Origin: Paractinoplanes toevensis
GTDB taxonomy: Bacteria; Actinomycetota; Actinomycetes; Mycobacteriales; Micromonosporaceae
Assembly (NCBI RefSeq): GCF_018332695.1
Contig: NZ_BOQN01000041.1
Span: 1 to 35,458 of the forward strand
Reading direction: 5' to 3'
DNA: 35,458 bases
How positions within the stretch are numbered: position 1 is the stretch's first letter; each line of letters starts with the position of its first letter. A program made the translations under genes and the position numbers. Below, piece after piece: positions 18,377 through 25,509 of this stretch. The notes under the pieces were generated by a model that saw nothing but the letters and a program-made list of their open reading frames with translations, did no database searches and was not told the origin of the DNA.

Positions 18377-18934
18377 CTACGGCGATGCCCCGCCGAGACG
18401 GTCCTCGATCTCGTCGAGCGCAGCGCCGATCGACTTCGCGACGACGATCTGGCCGAGCGCCGCGGTGCGCACGAAGGCGGTGTCGGCGAGCTGGTCGAGC
18501 CAGGCCAGCAGCCCGTCGTAGAAGCCGTCCGGATCGAGCAGCACGATCGGCTTGGTGTGCAGGTCGAGGGTGGCGGTGGTCCACACCTCGAAGAGCTCGT
18601 CGAGGGTGCCGAGGCCGCCGGGCAGCGTGATGAACGCGTCCGAGCGCTCGATCATGATGTTCTTCCGGATGCCCATGTCGGCCGTGACGATCAGCTCGTC
18701 CGAGTTGAGGTCGGCCACCTCGAGGTCGACCAGGGACTGCGGGATGACACCGAGGGTGTGTGCCCCGCCGGCGCGGGCGCCGTCGGCGACGGCGCCCATC
18801 ATGCCGACGCACCCGCCGCCGGAGACCAGGCTGTGTCCGCGCGAGGCCAATTCATTTCCGGTACGGGTGGCCAGGTCGAGCCACTTCGGTTCGAGGGTGC
18901 TGGAGGAGGCGCAGAAGACGCAGATCGCGGCCAC
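18377..18934 (-). CDS. LOG-family protein (cytokinin riboside 5'-monophosphate phosphoribohydrolase-like)
   Basis: The 185-aa protein has the LOG/TIGR00730 hallmarks: VFCASSS at the N-terminus, the nucleotide-binding SGGGCVGMMGAVADGA stretch, and the catalytic PGGLGTLDE motif (PGGxGTxxE). Family members hydrolyse nucleoside 5'-monophosphates to free base and ribose 5-phosphate. In bacteria the physiological substrate is often unclear, and older annotations as lysine decarboxylase are wrong. It starts with GTG one nucleotide after the stop of the second LOG gene, so it is translationally coupled to it. The toxin operon begins about 85 nt downstream on the same strand. Confidence 0.9.
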   Translation of the reverse strand: MAAICVFCASSSTLEPKWLDLATRTGNELASRGHSLVSGGGCVGMMGAVADGARAGGAHTLGVIPQSLVDLEVADLNSDELIVTADMGIRKNIMIERSDAFITLPGGLGTLDELFEVWTTATLDLHTKPIVLLDPDGFYDGLLAWLDQLADTAFVRTAALGQIVVAKSIGAALDEIEDRLGGASP

Positions 18935-18935
18935 G

Positions 18936-19712
18936 TCACCGCTTCCCGGACTCGGCGAGGGCCGCGTCGGCGTCCACGATGATCTGGACGGCCTCGTCCA
19001 CGTCGTCGGTCACCTGCAGGAGTTCCAGGTCGGCCTCGCTGACCTTGCCGTCCTTGAGCAGCGTGGTCTTGATCCAGTCGAGCAGGCCGGCCCAGTAGTC
19101 GACGCCCATCAGGATCACCGGGAAGCGGGTGACCTTCTTGGTCTGCACCAGGGTGATCGCCTCGAACAGCTCGTCGAGGGTGCCGAACCCGCCGGGCAGC
19201 ACGACGAACGCCTGCGCGTACTTGACGAACATGGTCTTGCGGACGAAGAAGTAGCGGAAGTCGATGCCGACGTCCACCCAGTCGTTGAGGCCCTGCTCGA
19301 ACGGCAGCTCGATGCCGAGGCCCACGGACATGCCGCCGGCCTCGGTCGCGCCGCGGTTGGCCGCCTCCATCACGCCGGGTCCGCCGCCGGTGATCACCGC
19401 GTAGCCCGCTTCGGCGAGGGCCGCGCCGAGGTCGGCGGCGAGCTCGCACTCGGGGCTGTCCGGTGTGCTGCGGGCCGAGCCGAAGACGCTGACGGCCGGC
19501 GGCAGGTCGGCCAGGGTGTCGAAGCCCTCGACGAACTCGGACAGGATGCGCAGCGCCCGCCAGGCGTCCTTGGTCTTCCACTCACGCCGGTGATGGGAGT
19601 CGAGCAACTTTTCGTCGGCGGTGCTCGGCGGGATGGATTCGCGGCGCAGTGTGACCGCTCCTCGATGACGCTCCGGCTCCGCCCGCCGTCGCCCGTTGGT
19701 GCTGTCCGTCAT
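18936..19712 (-). CDS. LOG-family protein, longer paralogue (TIGR00730)
   Basis: The 258-residue protein carries SVFGSARSTPDSPE, the Rossmann-like TGGGPGVMEAANRGA motif and PGGFGTLDELFEA, the LOG catalytic signature. It has a charged N-terminal extension of about 75 residues (RRRAEPERHRG and KLLDSHHRREWKTKD) that the shorter paralogue lacks; this long form is common in actinobacteria. The ATG at 19712 was preferred over a frame extending to 19928 because a TACCTT box lies 6 nt before it, typical of leaderless transcripts, and because homology begins only after it. It is first in a two-gene operon with the shorter LOG gene. Expected activity is nucleoside monophosphate phosphoribohydrolase; the substrate cannot be read from sequence. 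Confidence 0.9.
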   Translation of the reverse strand: MTDSTNGRRRAEPERHRGAVTLRRESIPPSTADEKLLDSHHRREWKTKDAWRALRILSEFVEGFDTLADLPPAVSVFGSARSTPDSPECELAADLGAALAEAGYAVITGGGPGVMEAANRGATEAGGMSVGLGIELPFEQGLNDWVDVGIDFRYFFVRKTMFVKYAQAFVVLPGGFGTLDELFEAITLVQTKKVTRFPVILMGVDYWAGLLDWIKTTLLKDGKVSEADLELLQVTDDVDEAVQIIVDADAALAESGKR

Positions 19713-19718
19713 GCCACC

Positions 19719-19724
19719 AAGGTA
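19719..19724 (-). promoter_or_regulatory. -10 box TACCTT for the LOG operon (leaderless)
   Basis: On the minus strand TACCTT is followed by 6 nt and the ATG at 19712. There is no Shine-Dalgarno sequence in between, so a leaderless transcript is likely. Further upstream, TTCACCAGTTAC (19739-19750) is shared with the dapD upstream region. Confidence 0.5.
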
Positions 19725-19871
19725 GTGCGGACGGTCAGTAACTGGTGAATAACCGGTTGGGTTTCGGTAAGAGGATTGCGACCGTCCAGCCTTTTTGCCA
19801 GATTGAAGCAACGGACGGTAGCTCCGCAGCGTCTGTACAGTTACCAAATCGACGGGGCGACGGGAGCCACC

Positions 19872-20048
19872 GTGACGAACCGGTACGAGCAGTTGAAGGC
19901 GCAGCGTCGCATGCAGCGGCGCATCCAACTCGTGGTCGAGGAGCGCCGTATGGCTCGTGCGGCCCAGATCAGCGATCCGGAACGCACGATCGAGATTCCG
20001 CCACAGGCACTGCGGGCGATCGGCCGCGTGCCGGTGACGGCGATCTGA
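19872..20048 (+). CDS. small basic hypothetical protein (58 aa)
   Basis: The frame encodes 58 residues from a GTG preceded by GGGAG with 5-6 nt spacing. The first half is rich in Arg, Lys and Gln (QLKAQRRMQRRIQLVVEERRMARAAQ) and should form a charged amphipathic helix. The second half is IEIPPQALRAIGRVPVTAI. No known domain is recognised. A longer in-frame start at 19776 would add poorly coding sequence. Codon use is typical for the region, and the gene is divergent from the LOG operon. Its stop is immediately followed by the dapE stop on the opposite strand, with no space between. The function is unknown; a nucleic-acid-binding or regulatory role is only a guess from its charge. Confidence 0.6.
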   Translation: MTNRYEQLKAQRRMQRRIQLVVEERRMARAAQISDPERTIEIPPQALRAIGRVPVTAI

Positions 20049-21131
20049 TCAGTCTGAAGAATCGGCGGCCAGCCAGCGGTGCAGGGTCGCGGCGCCGTCC
20101 CGGATCTTGCCGATCTCGACGTGCTCGTCCGGGGCGTGCGCCAGCAGCGGGTCACCCGGCCCGTAGTTGAGGGCGGGGATGCCGAGCGCCGCGAACCGGG
20201 CCACGTCGGTCCAGCCCAGCTTGGCCGCCGGCTCGGCACCGACCGCGGCCAGGAACTCCCGGGCCGGCGCGGCGGTGAGACCGGGCAGCGCACCGGGCGC
20301 CGAGTCGGTCAGCTCCAGCTCGAAACCCTCGAAGACCTCGTGCACGTGCTCGAGCGCCTGCTTCTCGGTGCGGTCCGGCGCGAACCGCATGTTGACCTCG
20401 ACGACGCACTCGTCCGGCACGACGTTGCCGGCCACCCCACCCGAGATGCGAACCGCGTTCAGGCCTTCCCGATACGTACAGCCATCGATGGTGACCGTGC
20501 GGGGACGGTAATCCGTGAGGCGCTGCAGCACCTCGCCGGCCGCATGGATCGCGTTGATCCCGCGCCAGGCGCGGGCCGTATGGGCCCGCCGGCCGGTGGT
20601 GCGCACCTGCACCCGCAGCGTGCCCTGGCAGCCGGCCTCGACCACGCCGTAGGTCGGCTCGAGCAGCACCGCGAAGTCGGCGTTCAGCCACTCCGGACGG
20701 GACTCCGCGACCAGCGCGAGCCCGTTGTACTTCGACTCGATCTCCTCGGCCTCGTAGAAGAGGTAGGTGATGTCGTAGCCGGGCTCGGGCAGGGTGGCGG
20801 CCAGGTGCAGGGCCAGGGCGACCCCGGACTTCATGTCGGAGGTGCCGCATCCATAGATGAGGTCATCGACCACTGTCGATGGAAAGTTGTTGTTGATCGG
20901 CACCGTGTCCAAGTGCCCGGCCAGCACCACCCGTTGTTCCCGGCCCAGATCCGTGCGGGCCATCACCGTGTTGCCGAGGCGGTCCACACTCAGATGCGGG
21001 GACTCCCGGAGGACCTCCTCGACATGGTCGGCGAGCACCTTCTCGTTGCGGGAGACGGACTGGACGTCGACCAGGGCGCGGGTGAGCTCCACCGGGTCGA
21101 CCAATACGTCCGGGGTAAGCGGGTTGGCCAT
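20049..21131 (-). CDS. dapE: succinyl-diaminopimelate desuccinylase
   Basis: The 360-aa M20-family metallohydrolase removes succinate from N-succinyl-LL-2,6-diaminopimelate in the succinylase branch of lysine/DAP synthesis. Metal and catalytic residues are visible: GHLDTVP (His ligand and catalytic Asp), GTSDMKSG (bridging Asp), FYEAEEIES (general base Glu and ligand), LLEPTYG, and the C-terminal His ligand in [10 protein letters not shown] dimerisation domain sits in the middle ([19 protein letters not shown]). The ATG at 21131 follows a TATGGT box by 7 nt, arguing for a leaderless start; an in-frame ATG at 21143 would add four residues. Divergent dapD catalyses an earlier step of the same pathway. 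Confidence 0.93.
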   Translation of the reverse strand: MANPLTPDVLVDPVELTRALVDVQSVSRNEKVLADHVEEVLRESPHLSVDRLGNTVMARTDLGREQRVVLAGHLDTVPINNNFPSTVVDDLIYGCGTSDMKSGVALALHLAATLPEPGYDITYLFYEAEEIESKYNGLALVAESRPEWLNADFAVLLEPTYGVVEAGCQGTLRVQVRTTGRRAHTARAWRGINAIHAAGEVLQRLTDYRPRTVTIDGCTYREGLNAVRISGGVAGNVVPDECVVEVNMRFAPDRTEKQALEHVHEVFEGFELELTDSAPGALPGLTAAPAREFLAAVGAEPAAKLGWTDVARFAALGIPALNYGPGDPLLAHAPDEHVEIGKIRDGAATLHRWLAADSSD

Positions 21132-21138
21132 ACGGCGC

Positions 21139-21185
21139 ACCATACCGGGCCAGGGTGAATGGCCTTCACCAGTTACCAGTAGGGT
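21139..21185. promoter_or_regulatory. divergent dapE/dapD promoter region with two leaderless -10 boxes
   Basis: TATGGT on the minus strand (21139-21144) lies 7 nt before the dapE ATG. TAGGGT on the plus strand (21180-21185) lies 7 nt before the dapD GTG. The whole divergent spacer is 61 bp, so the two promoters must influence each other. Confidence 0.55.
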
Positions 21186-21192
21186 TCCCCTC

Positions 21193-22140
21193 GTGGACAC
21201 CCCGATCTCGACCTCGCCCGCGTGGGGCATCGGCCTCGCCACCGTCACGGCCGAAAACCTGGTGCTCGACACCTGGTTCCCGGAAGGCTTCCTGGGTCTC
21301 GGCGCAGAGCCGGCCGAGCTGCCGGTCCTGCCGGCCGGGCTGACCGGCCCGCGCTCGCTGCCGGGCCTGGCCACGATCGAGGTACGCGTCACGATCGGCT
21401 CGCTGACCGACCCGATCAAGGACGCCTCGGATGCCTACCTTCGCCTCCACCTGCTCTCCCACCGGCTGGTCGTGCCCAACGCGATCAACCTGGACGGCAT
21501 CTTCGGCGCGCTGGCCAACGTGGCCTGGACCTCGGCCGGACCGTGCCCGGCCGACCGGGTCGACGAGCTGCGCCTGATCGAGCGCGCGGCCGGCCGGCAC
21601 CTGGCCGTCTACGGCGTCGACAAGTTCCCCCGGATGACCGACTACGTCGTGCCGGCCGGGGTGCGGATCGCCGACGCCGACCGGGTGCGGCTCGGCGCCC
21701 ACCTGGCCACCGGCACCACGGTCATGCACGAGGGCTTCGTCAACTTCAACGCCGGCACGCTGGGCACCTCGATGGTCGAGGGCCGCATCGTGCAGGGCGT
21801 GGTGGTCGGCGACGGCTCCGACATCGGTGGCGGCTCGTCCATCATGGGCACGCTTTCCGGCGGCGGTAAGGATCGCGTCAGCATCGGCGAGCGCAGCCTG
21901 ATCGGGGCGAACGCCGGCATCGGCATCTCGCTCGGCGACGACTGCGTGGTGGCGGCGGGCATCTACATCACCGCCGGCACGAAGGTGACCCTGCCGGACG
22001 GCCGGGTGGTCAAGGCACGCGAGCTCTCCGGGCAGAACAACCTGCTCTTCTGGCAGAACTCGGTGACCGGGGCATTCGAGGTCCGGCCGCGCAAGGGCAC
22101 CGGCATCGAGCTGAACGCCGCCCTGCACGCTAACGACTGA
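21193..22140 (+). CDS. dapD: 2,3,4,5-tetrahydropyridine-2,6-dicarboxylate N-succinyltransferase (actinobacterial type)
   Basis: The 315-aa protein transfers succinyl from succinyl-CoA to tetrahydrodipicolinate in lysine/DAP synthesis. The N-terminal half matches the longer actinobacterial DapD (compare 317 aa in Mycobacterium tuberculosis) rather than the shorter enterobacterial type. The C-terminal half is a left-handed beta-helix of hexapeptide repeats ([55 protein letters not shown]). Glu196 in SMVEGRI sits where I recall the M. tuberculosis catalytic Glu199. Start is GTG, 7 nt after TAGGGT, with no good ribosome-binding site. Its last 11 bp overlap the convergent lysG-type gene. Confidence 0.93.
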   Translation: MDTPISTSPAWGIGLATVTAENLVLDTWFPEGFLGLGAEPAELPVLPAGLTGPRSLPGLATIEVRVTIGSLTDPIKDASDAYLRLHLLSHRLVVPNAINLDGIFGALANVAWTSAGPCPADRVDELRLIERAAGRHLAVYGVDKFPRMTDYVVPAGVRIADADRVRLGAHLATGTTVMHEGFVNFNAGTLGTSMVEGRIVQGVVVGDGSDIGGGSSIMGTLSGGGKDRVSIGERSLIGANAGIGISLGDDCVVAAGIYITAGTKVTLPDGRVVKARELSGQNNLLFWQNSVTGAFEVRPRKGTGIELNAALHAND

Positions 22141-22948
22141 GGTGCTCCGTGGCGGCCGCCCGGACCGCCGCGGTCAGGTCGTTGAGCACCGTCGAATCGA
22201 TCTTCCAGTACTGCCAGTAGAGCGGGACGTCGAGATACTTGCCCGGAAATATCTCGACATAGTGGCCCTGGGCGATGTCCTTACGGGCGATCGGCTCCGG
22301 CACCATGCCCCAGCCGAGGCCGTAGCGGATCGCGTCGACGAAGGCCGCGGCGGCCGGCACGTAATGGATCGGCGGCTCGATCTTGCGGCGGATCGAGGCC
22401 AGGAAGCGATGCTGCAGGCGGTCCTTGCGGTTGTAGACGACCATCGACATCGCCGACAGGTCGGTTGACGGCCCCACCGCCAGGTACCGCATCGAGCCCA
22501 GTGGCTCGATCCGGCAGCCCCGCACCGGCGCGTGCTCGGCGGTCACCGCGGCCATCGCGGTGCCCGATCGCAGCAGGTCGGCGGTGTAGTCCTGATCATC
22601 GGTGTGCAGCTCATACATCGGACCGGGCACGGCGGCCAGGGCCGGCAGGAACCACAGGTAGAGCGAGTCGGCGTTGACCACGATCGAGACCCGGGTGCCG
22701 TCGCGCGCCTGGGCCAGCGCCTCCCGCTCCAGCAGGGCGATCTGGCCGGCGAGGCGGACCAATGCCTCGCCCGCGGTCGTCGCGACGCACGGTTTCGCCC
22801 GCCGGACCAGCACCTGCCCGACCGCACTCTCCAAGGCCTTGATCCGCTGACTCACGGCCGAGGGGGTGACGTGCAGCTGGTGAGCCGCCGCCTCGAAGCT
22901 ACCGGTCTCGACCACTGCCTGGAAAGTCGCCAACTGCACCTGATCCAC
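22130..22948 (-). CDS. lysG: LysR-family regulator of the ArgP/LysG (IciA) group
   Basis: The 272-aa protein starts with a LysR winged helix ([35 protein letters not shown]) and continues with a co-inducer domain ([51 protein letters not shown]). The sequence pattern and pairing with a divergent lysE-type exporter define the ArgP/LysG/IciA group. Members sense lysine, arginine or histidine and activate the exporter. The start is GTG, 7 nt after TAGATT on the minus strand, consistent with a leaderless message. Its 3' end overlaps dapD by 11 bp in convergent orientation. Assignment to LysG rather than ArgP rests on the dap context. Confidence 0.88.
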   Translation of the reverse strand: MDQVQLATFQAVVETGSFEAAAHQLHVTPSAVSQRIKALESAVGQVLVRRAKPCVATTAGEALVRLAGQIALLEREALAQARDGTRVSIVVNADSLYLWFLPALAAVPGPMYELHTDDQDYTADLLRSGTAMAAVTAEHAPVRGCRIEPLGSMRYLAVGPSTDLSAMSMVVYNRKDRLQHRFLASIRRKIEPPIHYVPAAAAFVDAIRYGLGWGMVPEPIARKDIAQGHYVEIFPGKYLDVPLYWQYWKIDSTVLNDLTAAVRAAATEHLSR

Positions 22949-23019
22949 GTAAGAAAATCTAATCCAACGTCAAAATCTTTAGCTGGAGTACGCCGTCCGC
23001 ACGCCCTAGCGTCGAAGGC
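22949..23019. promoter_or_regulatory. divergent lysG/lysE promoter region
   Basis: This 71-bp spacer is clearly AT-richer than its surroundings. AAAATCT occurs twice in direct orientation (22954-22960 and 22972-22978, 18 bp apart), plausible half-sites for the LysR-type regulator. TAGATT (minus, 22956-22961) and TAGCGT (plus, 23007-23012) each lie 7 nt before the lysG and lysE start codons. Confidence 0.55.
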
Positions 23020-23619
23020 GTGCTCACCTCCGCCCTCGCCGGTTTCGCCGCCTCCGCCGTCCTGATCATCGCGATCGGCGCGCAGAACGCCTTCGTCCTG
23101 AGACAGGGCCTGCGTCGCGAACACGTGCTGGCGGTGGTGGCCGTCTGCGCCTTCTCCGACCTGTTCCTGATCCTGGCCGGCATCGGCGGGCTGGGCGCGG
23201 TCGTCACCGCCCGGCCCGACGCGGTGACCGTCATCCGGTGGATCGGCGCCGCCTTCCTCACCGCCTACGCCGTCCTGGCCGCCCGCCGCGCGATGCGCCC
23301 CTCCCGGCTGGCTCCGGCCGAGCGGGCGCCGGCGACGCTCGGCGCGACCGTGCTCACCTGCCTGGCCCTCACCTACCTCAATCCGCACGTCTACCTCGAC
23401 ACCGTGCTGCTGCTCGGCTCGGTCGCGCAGCAGCACCCGCACCGCTGGACCTTCGGCATCGGCGCCGCTCTGGCCAGCCTGGTGTGGTTCACCGCGCTCG
23501 GCGCGGGGGCGCACCGCCTCGGCCCGATGCTGGCTCGCCCGGCCGCCTGGCGCGTGCTCGACGGCGTAATCTCGCTGGTCATGCTCGGGGTCGCGGCAAG
23601 TCTTGTGATCGGCTCTTGA
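23020..23619 (+). CDS. lysE: LysE/ArgO-family amino-acid exporter
   Basis: The 199-residue integral membrane protein has about five to six hydrophobic segments and the family signature IGAQNAFVLRQGLRREH near residue 20. A second conserved feature is LALTYLNPHVYLDTVLLLGS in the middle. LysE/ArgO proteins export basic amino acids (lysine, arginine or their toxic analogues) using the proton motive force. The gene begins with GTG, 7 nt after TAGCGT, and is divergent from the LysG-type regulator, the classical arrangement in Corynebacterium. Proximity of dapE and dapD supports lysine as substrate, but arginine cannot be excluded. Confidence 0.9.
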   Translation: MLTSALAGFAASAVLIIAIGAQNAFVLRQGLRREHVLAVVAVCAFSDLFLILAGIGGLGAVVTARPDAVTVIRWIGAAFLTAYAVLAARRAMRPSRLAPAERAPATLGATVLTCLALTYLNPHVYLDTVLLLGSVAQQHPHRWTFGIGAALASLVWFTALGAGAHRLGPMLARPAAWRVLDGVISLVMLGVAASLVIGS

Positions 23620-23636
23620 CCCTCCAGCAGGTCGAG
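23615..23636 (+). promoter_or_regulatory. putative MerR-type promoter and operator
   Basis: TTGACC (23616-23621) is a good -35, followed after a 19-bp spacer by CACAGT. MerR-family promoters characteristically have 19-20 bp spacers. The spacer contains an inverted repeat, CTTGACC-N8-GGTCGAG, with one mismatch, a likely autoregulatory site for the downstream MerR-type gene. The -35 overlaps the lysE stop codon. Confidence 0.45.
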
Positions 23637-23668
23637 ACACCACAGTCTGCGGGGTGCGAGGAGTTCGG

Positions 23669-24709
23669 ATGCGCGGCATCGGCGAGGTGGCTCGGGCCAG
23701 TGGCCTTTCGGTGAGCGCGCTGCGGTTCTACGACGGAGCCGGGGTACTGGTGCCGGCCGAGGTCGACCCGGCGACCGGCTATCGGCGATATGCCGACGAC
23801 CAGGTCCGGGCGGCGCGGCTGATCGCCGGGCTGCGCCGGGTGGGCCTGCCGGTCCCGGAGATCGCGCAGGCGGTGCGCGATCTGGGTGATCCCGAGGCGG
23901 TGCGCCGCCGGCTCGATCACCATCGGCAGCGGCTCGAGGACGGCCTGGTCGATGCCAAGCGTGAGCTCCTTCGCATCCATGCCCTGCTCGACCTGGAGGA
24001 AAAGCTGATGACCCGGATCACCCTGCCCGCGGCCGCGCTCGCCGCGAGCCTGAACGCTGTCCGTTTCGCCGCCGCCGACCCGGCCGGCCTGCTGCCCGGT
24101 GTGCTCTTCGAGACCGGCGCCGGCGAGTTGACCCTGGTGGCGACCGACCGGTTCCGGATGGCCCTCGCCACCGTGCCGGTCGACGTCGAGGGACCGCCGG
24201 CCCGGTTGACGTTGCCGGTGGCCTTCGTCGACGAGTTGCTCACGCCGGCGACCGGCCCGGCGGTTCTCGACCTGGCGCCCGAGGCGATCCGGGCCGAGGT
24301 CGGCGGCCGGGTGGTCGACGGCAAGCCGCTACCGGTGGACTTCCCCGATTTCCGCCGGGTTCTCGTCGAGCGGGCCAAGCCGTCCAGTCGTGTCACGGTC
24401 GACGCCACTTCACTGCGCGAGATGGTCGCGGCGGCACCGGTGGCGCGGCGGGAGCACGAGGGGTTCTCGTACGATGTCGCGATTCTCGGCCTTGACCAGG
24501 CCGGAAGCGTGCGCGTGGCGGCCGAGAGCGAGTGGGTGCAGGCCGCGGAGCGGCATGTCGCGGTAAACCGGGAGTTCTTCCTGGAGGCGCTCGACGCCGG
24601 CGGCCCGGGCCAGCTCGTGCTGGAGCTGGACGGCCCGATCCACCCCCTCGCCCTGCGCCTGCCGGGCGACGACTCCCGCTTCTCGATCCTGATGCCGGTC
24701 CGCAACTAG
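23669..24709 (+). CDS. MerR-type regulator fused to a DNA polymerase III beta (sliding clamp)-like domain
   Basis: The 346-residue protein starts with a MerR winged helix (IGEVARASGLSVSALRFYDGAGVL, ATGYRRYADDQV, residues 3-70) and a helical segment to about 115. The remaining 220 residues do not look like a normal effector domain. They match the second and third domains of the DnaN clamp: GELTLVATDRFRMAL (clamp: LTLVATDRYRLA), VDFPDFRRVL (clamp: EFPxYRQLL), VTVDATSLREMVAAA, RHVAVNREFFLEAL, and the terminal ILMPVRN (clamp C-terminus LMPVRL). The clamp's first domain is absent. The ATG at 23669 has GAGGAG with 5 nt spacing; a GTG at 23654 is less likely. It may be autoregulated from the 19-bp-spacer promoter. 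The ligand and the purpose of the clamp fold are unknown. Confidence 0.85.
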   Translation: MRGIGEVARASGLSVSALRFYDGAGVLVPAEVDPATGYRRYADDQVRAARLIAGLRRVGLPVPEIAQAVRDLGDPEAVRRRLDHHRQRLEDGLVDAKRELLRIHALLDLEEKLMTRITLPAAALAASLNAVRFAAADPAGLLPGVLFETGAGELTLVATDRFRMALATVPVDVEGPPARLTLPVAFVDELLTPATGPAVLDLAPEAIRAEVGGRVVDGKPLPVDFPDFRRVLVERAKPSSRVTVDATSLREMVAAAPVARREHEGFSYDVAILGLDQAGSVRVAAESEWVQAAERHVAVNREFFLEALDAGGPGQLVLELDGPIHPLALRLPGDDSRFSILMPVRN

Positions 24710-24712
24710 CCC

Positions 24713-24742
24713 TTGACGTGTCGGAGATTTCCGACGCATTAT
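24713..24742 (+). promoter_or_regulatory. arsR promoter overlapped by a palindromic operator
   Basis: TTGACG (24713-24718), an 18-bp spacer and CATTAT (24737-24742) form a good promoter; the GTG start follows after 7 nt. The spacer contains the perfect dyad GTCGGA-GATT-TCCGAC (24720-24735), well placed for repression by the ArsR-type product. Confidence 0.65.
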
Positions 24743-24749
24743 CGAGGGC

Positions 24750-25064
24750 GTGCCGGACATGGACGTCTTCGGCGCGCTGGCCAACCCGGTGCGCCGCCAA
24801 CTGCTCGAAGCGCTGCGCGACGGGCCCCTCCCCGCGGGCGAGCTCGCGGGGAGGTTCGCGCTGAGCCGCCCCTCGGTCTCCGAACACCTCGCCGTGCTGC
24901 GGCAGACGGGGCTGGTGACCGAGGAGCCGCGCGGCCGGCACCGCTATTACCACCTGGCCGCGTCGCCGCTGGCCGAGGTGCGGGACTGGCTGGACCCGTT
25001 CGAGCGGTACTGGCGGCAGCACCTCACCGCCCTGCGCGACCTTGTCGAAGGAGACGACCTATGA
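24750..25064 (+). CDS. ArsR-family transcriptional regulator
   Basis: The 104-residue protein is a single winged helix: MDVFGALANPVRRQLLEALRDG, the recognition region FALSRPSVSEHLAVLRQTGLV and the wing RGRHRYYHL. It lacks the cysteine motif (ELCVCDL type) that metal-sensing ArsR/SmtB proteins use, so it belongs to the metal-independent group usually paired with SRPBCC proteins. The GTG at 24750 fits a leaderless transcript from the promoter upstream; ATG 24759 is the alternative. Its stop overlaps the start of the SRPBCC gene as ATGA. Autorepression through the 24720-24735 palindrome is likely. Confidence 0.9.
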   Translation: MPDMDVFGALANPVRRQLLEALRDGPLPAGELAGRFALSRPSVSEHLAVLRQTGLVTEEPRGRHRYYHLAASPLAEVRDWLDPFERYWRQHLTALRDLVEGDDL

Positions 25065-25441
25065 GCAGCATCGAGTGCGACCAGTTCATCGCCCGGCCGC
25101 CGGCCGCCGTGTGGCGGGCGCTCACCGAACCCGAGCTGCTGGCCAAGTGGTGGGTCGCCGGGGACATCAAACCGGTCGTCGGCCACCGATTCACCCTCGA
25201 CATGGGTAACTGGGGCAACCAGGTCTGCGAGGTCCTCGAGGTCGAGGAGGAGACACTTCTCCGTCACACGTTCGCCGAGGGCGTCCTGGACACCACGATC
25301 ACCTGGCGGCTCGTCCCGGAAGGCAGCGGGACCAGGCTTTTCCTCACCCACGACGGCTTCGAGCCCGGTTCCGAGGCGCTCATCGGCATGGGCAGCGGAT
25401 GGCCACGGCTCGTCGCTCGGATCGTGGTTGCCATACCGTAA
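25061..25441 (+). CDS. SRPBCC (AHSA1-like) domain protein
   Basis: The 126-residue protein has the typical SRPBCC start, IARPPAAVWRALTEPELLAKWW, and later HTFAEGVLDTTITWRLVPEGSGTRLFLTHDGF. The fold has a hydrophobic cavity for small ligands; AHSA1-type members paired with ArsR regulators are common but their ligands are mostly unknown. The C-terminal helix (GSGWPRLVARIVVAIP) ends slightly early for the family (usually 140-160 aa). It overlaps the arsR-type gene by 4 bp and is translationally coupled. Confidence 0.88.
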   Translation: MSSIECDQFIARPPAAVWRALTEPELLAKWWVAGDIKPVVGHRFTLDMGNWGNQVCEVLEVEEETLLRHTFAEGVLDTTITWRLVPEGSGTRLFLTHDGFEPGSEALIGMGSGWPRLVARIVVAIP

Positions 25442-25497
25442 TCATGTTTCGAGCTTGAGTCACGTCACAACGGTGTCCAGCACACAGGTCGGCTGGC

Positions 25498-25503
25498 TAC
25501 CTT
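25498..25503 (+). promoter_or_regulatory. -10 box TACCTT for the methyltransferase gene (leaderless)
   Basis: TACCTT is followed by 6 nt and the GTG at 25510, without a ribosome-binding site between. Confidence 0.45.
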
Positions 25504-25509
25504 CGTCAG

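Noticed and set aside
19776..19871. Longer 90-codon version of the small basic protein
   Set aside because: The added residues are poorly coding and the GTG at 19872 has its own ribosome-binding site.
23654..23668. GTG start for the MerR-clamp gene
   Set aside because: The ATG at 23669 has a GAGGAG ribosome-binding site at 5 nt, which overlaps the codons after the GTG.
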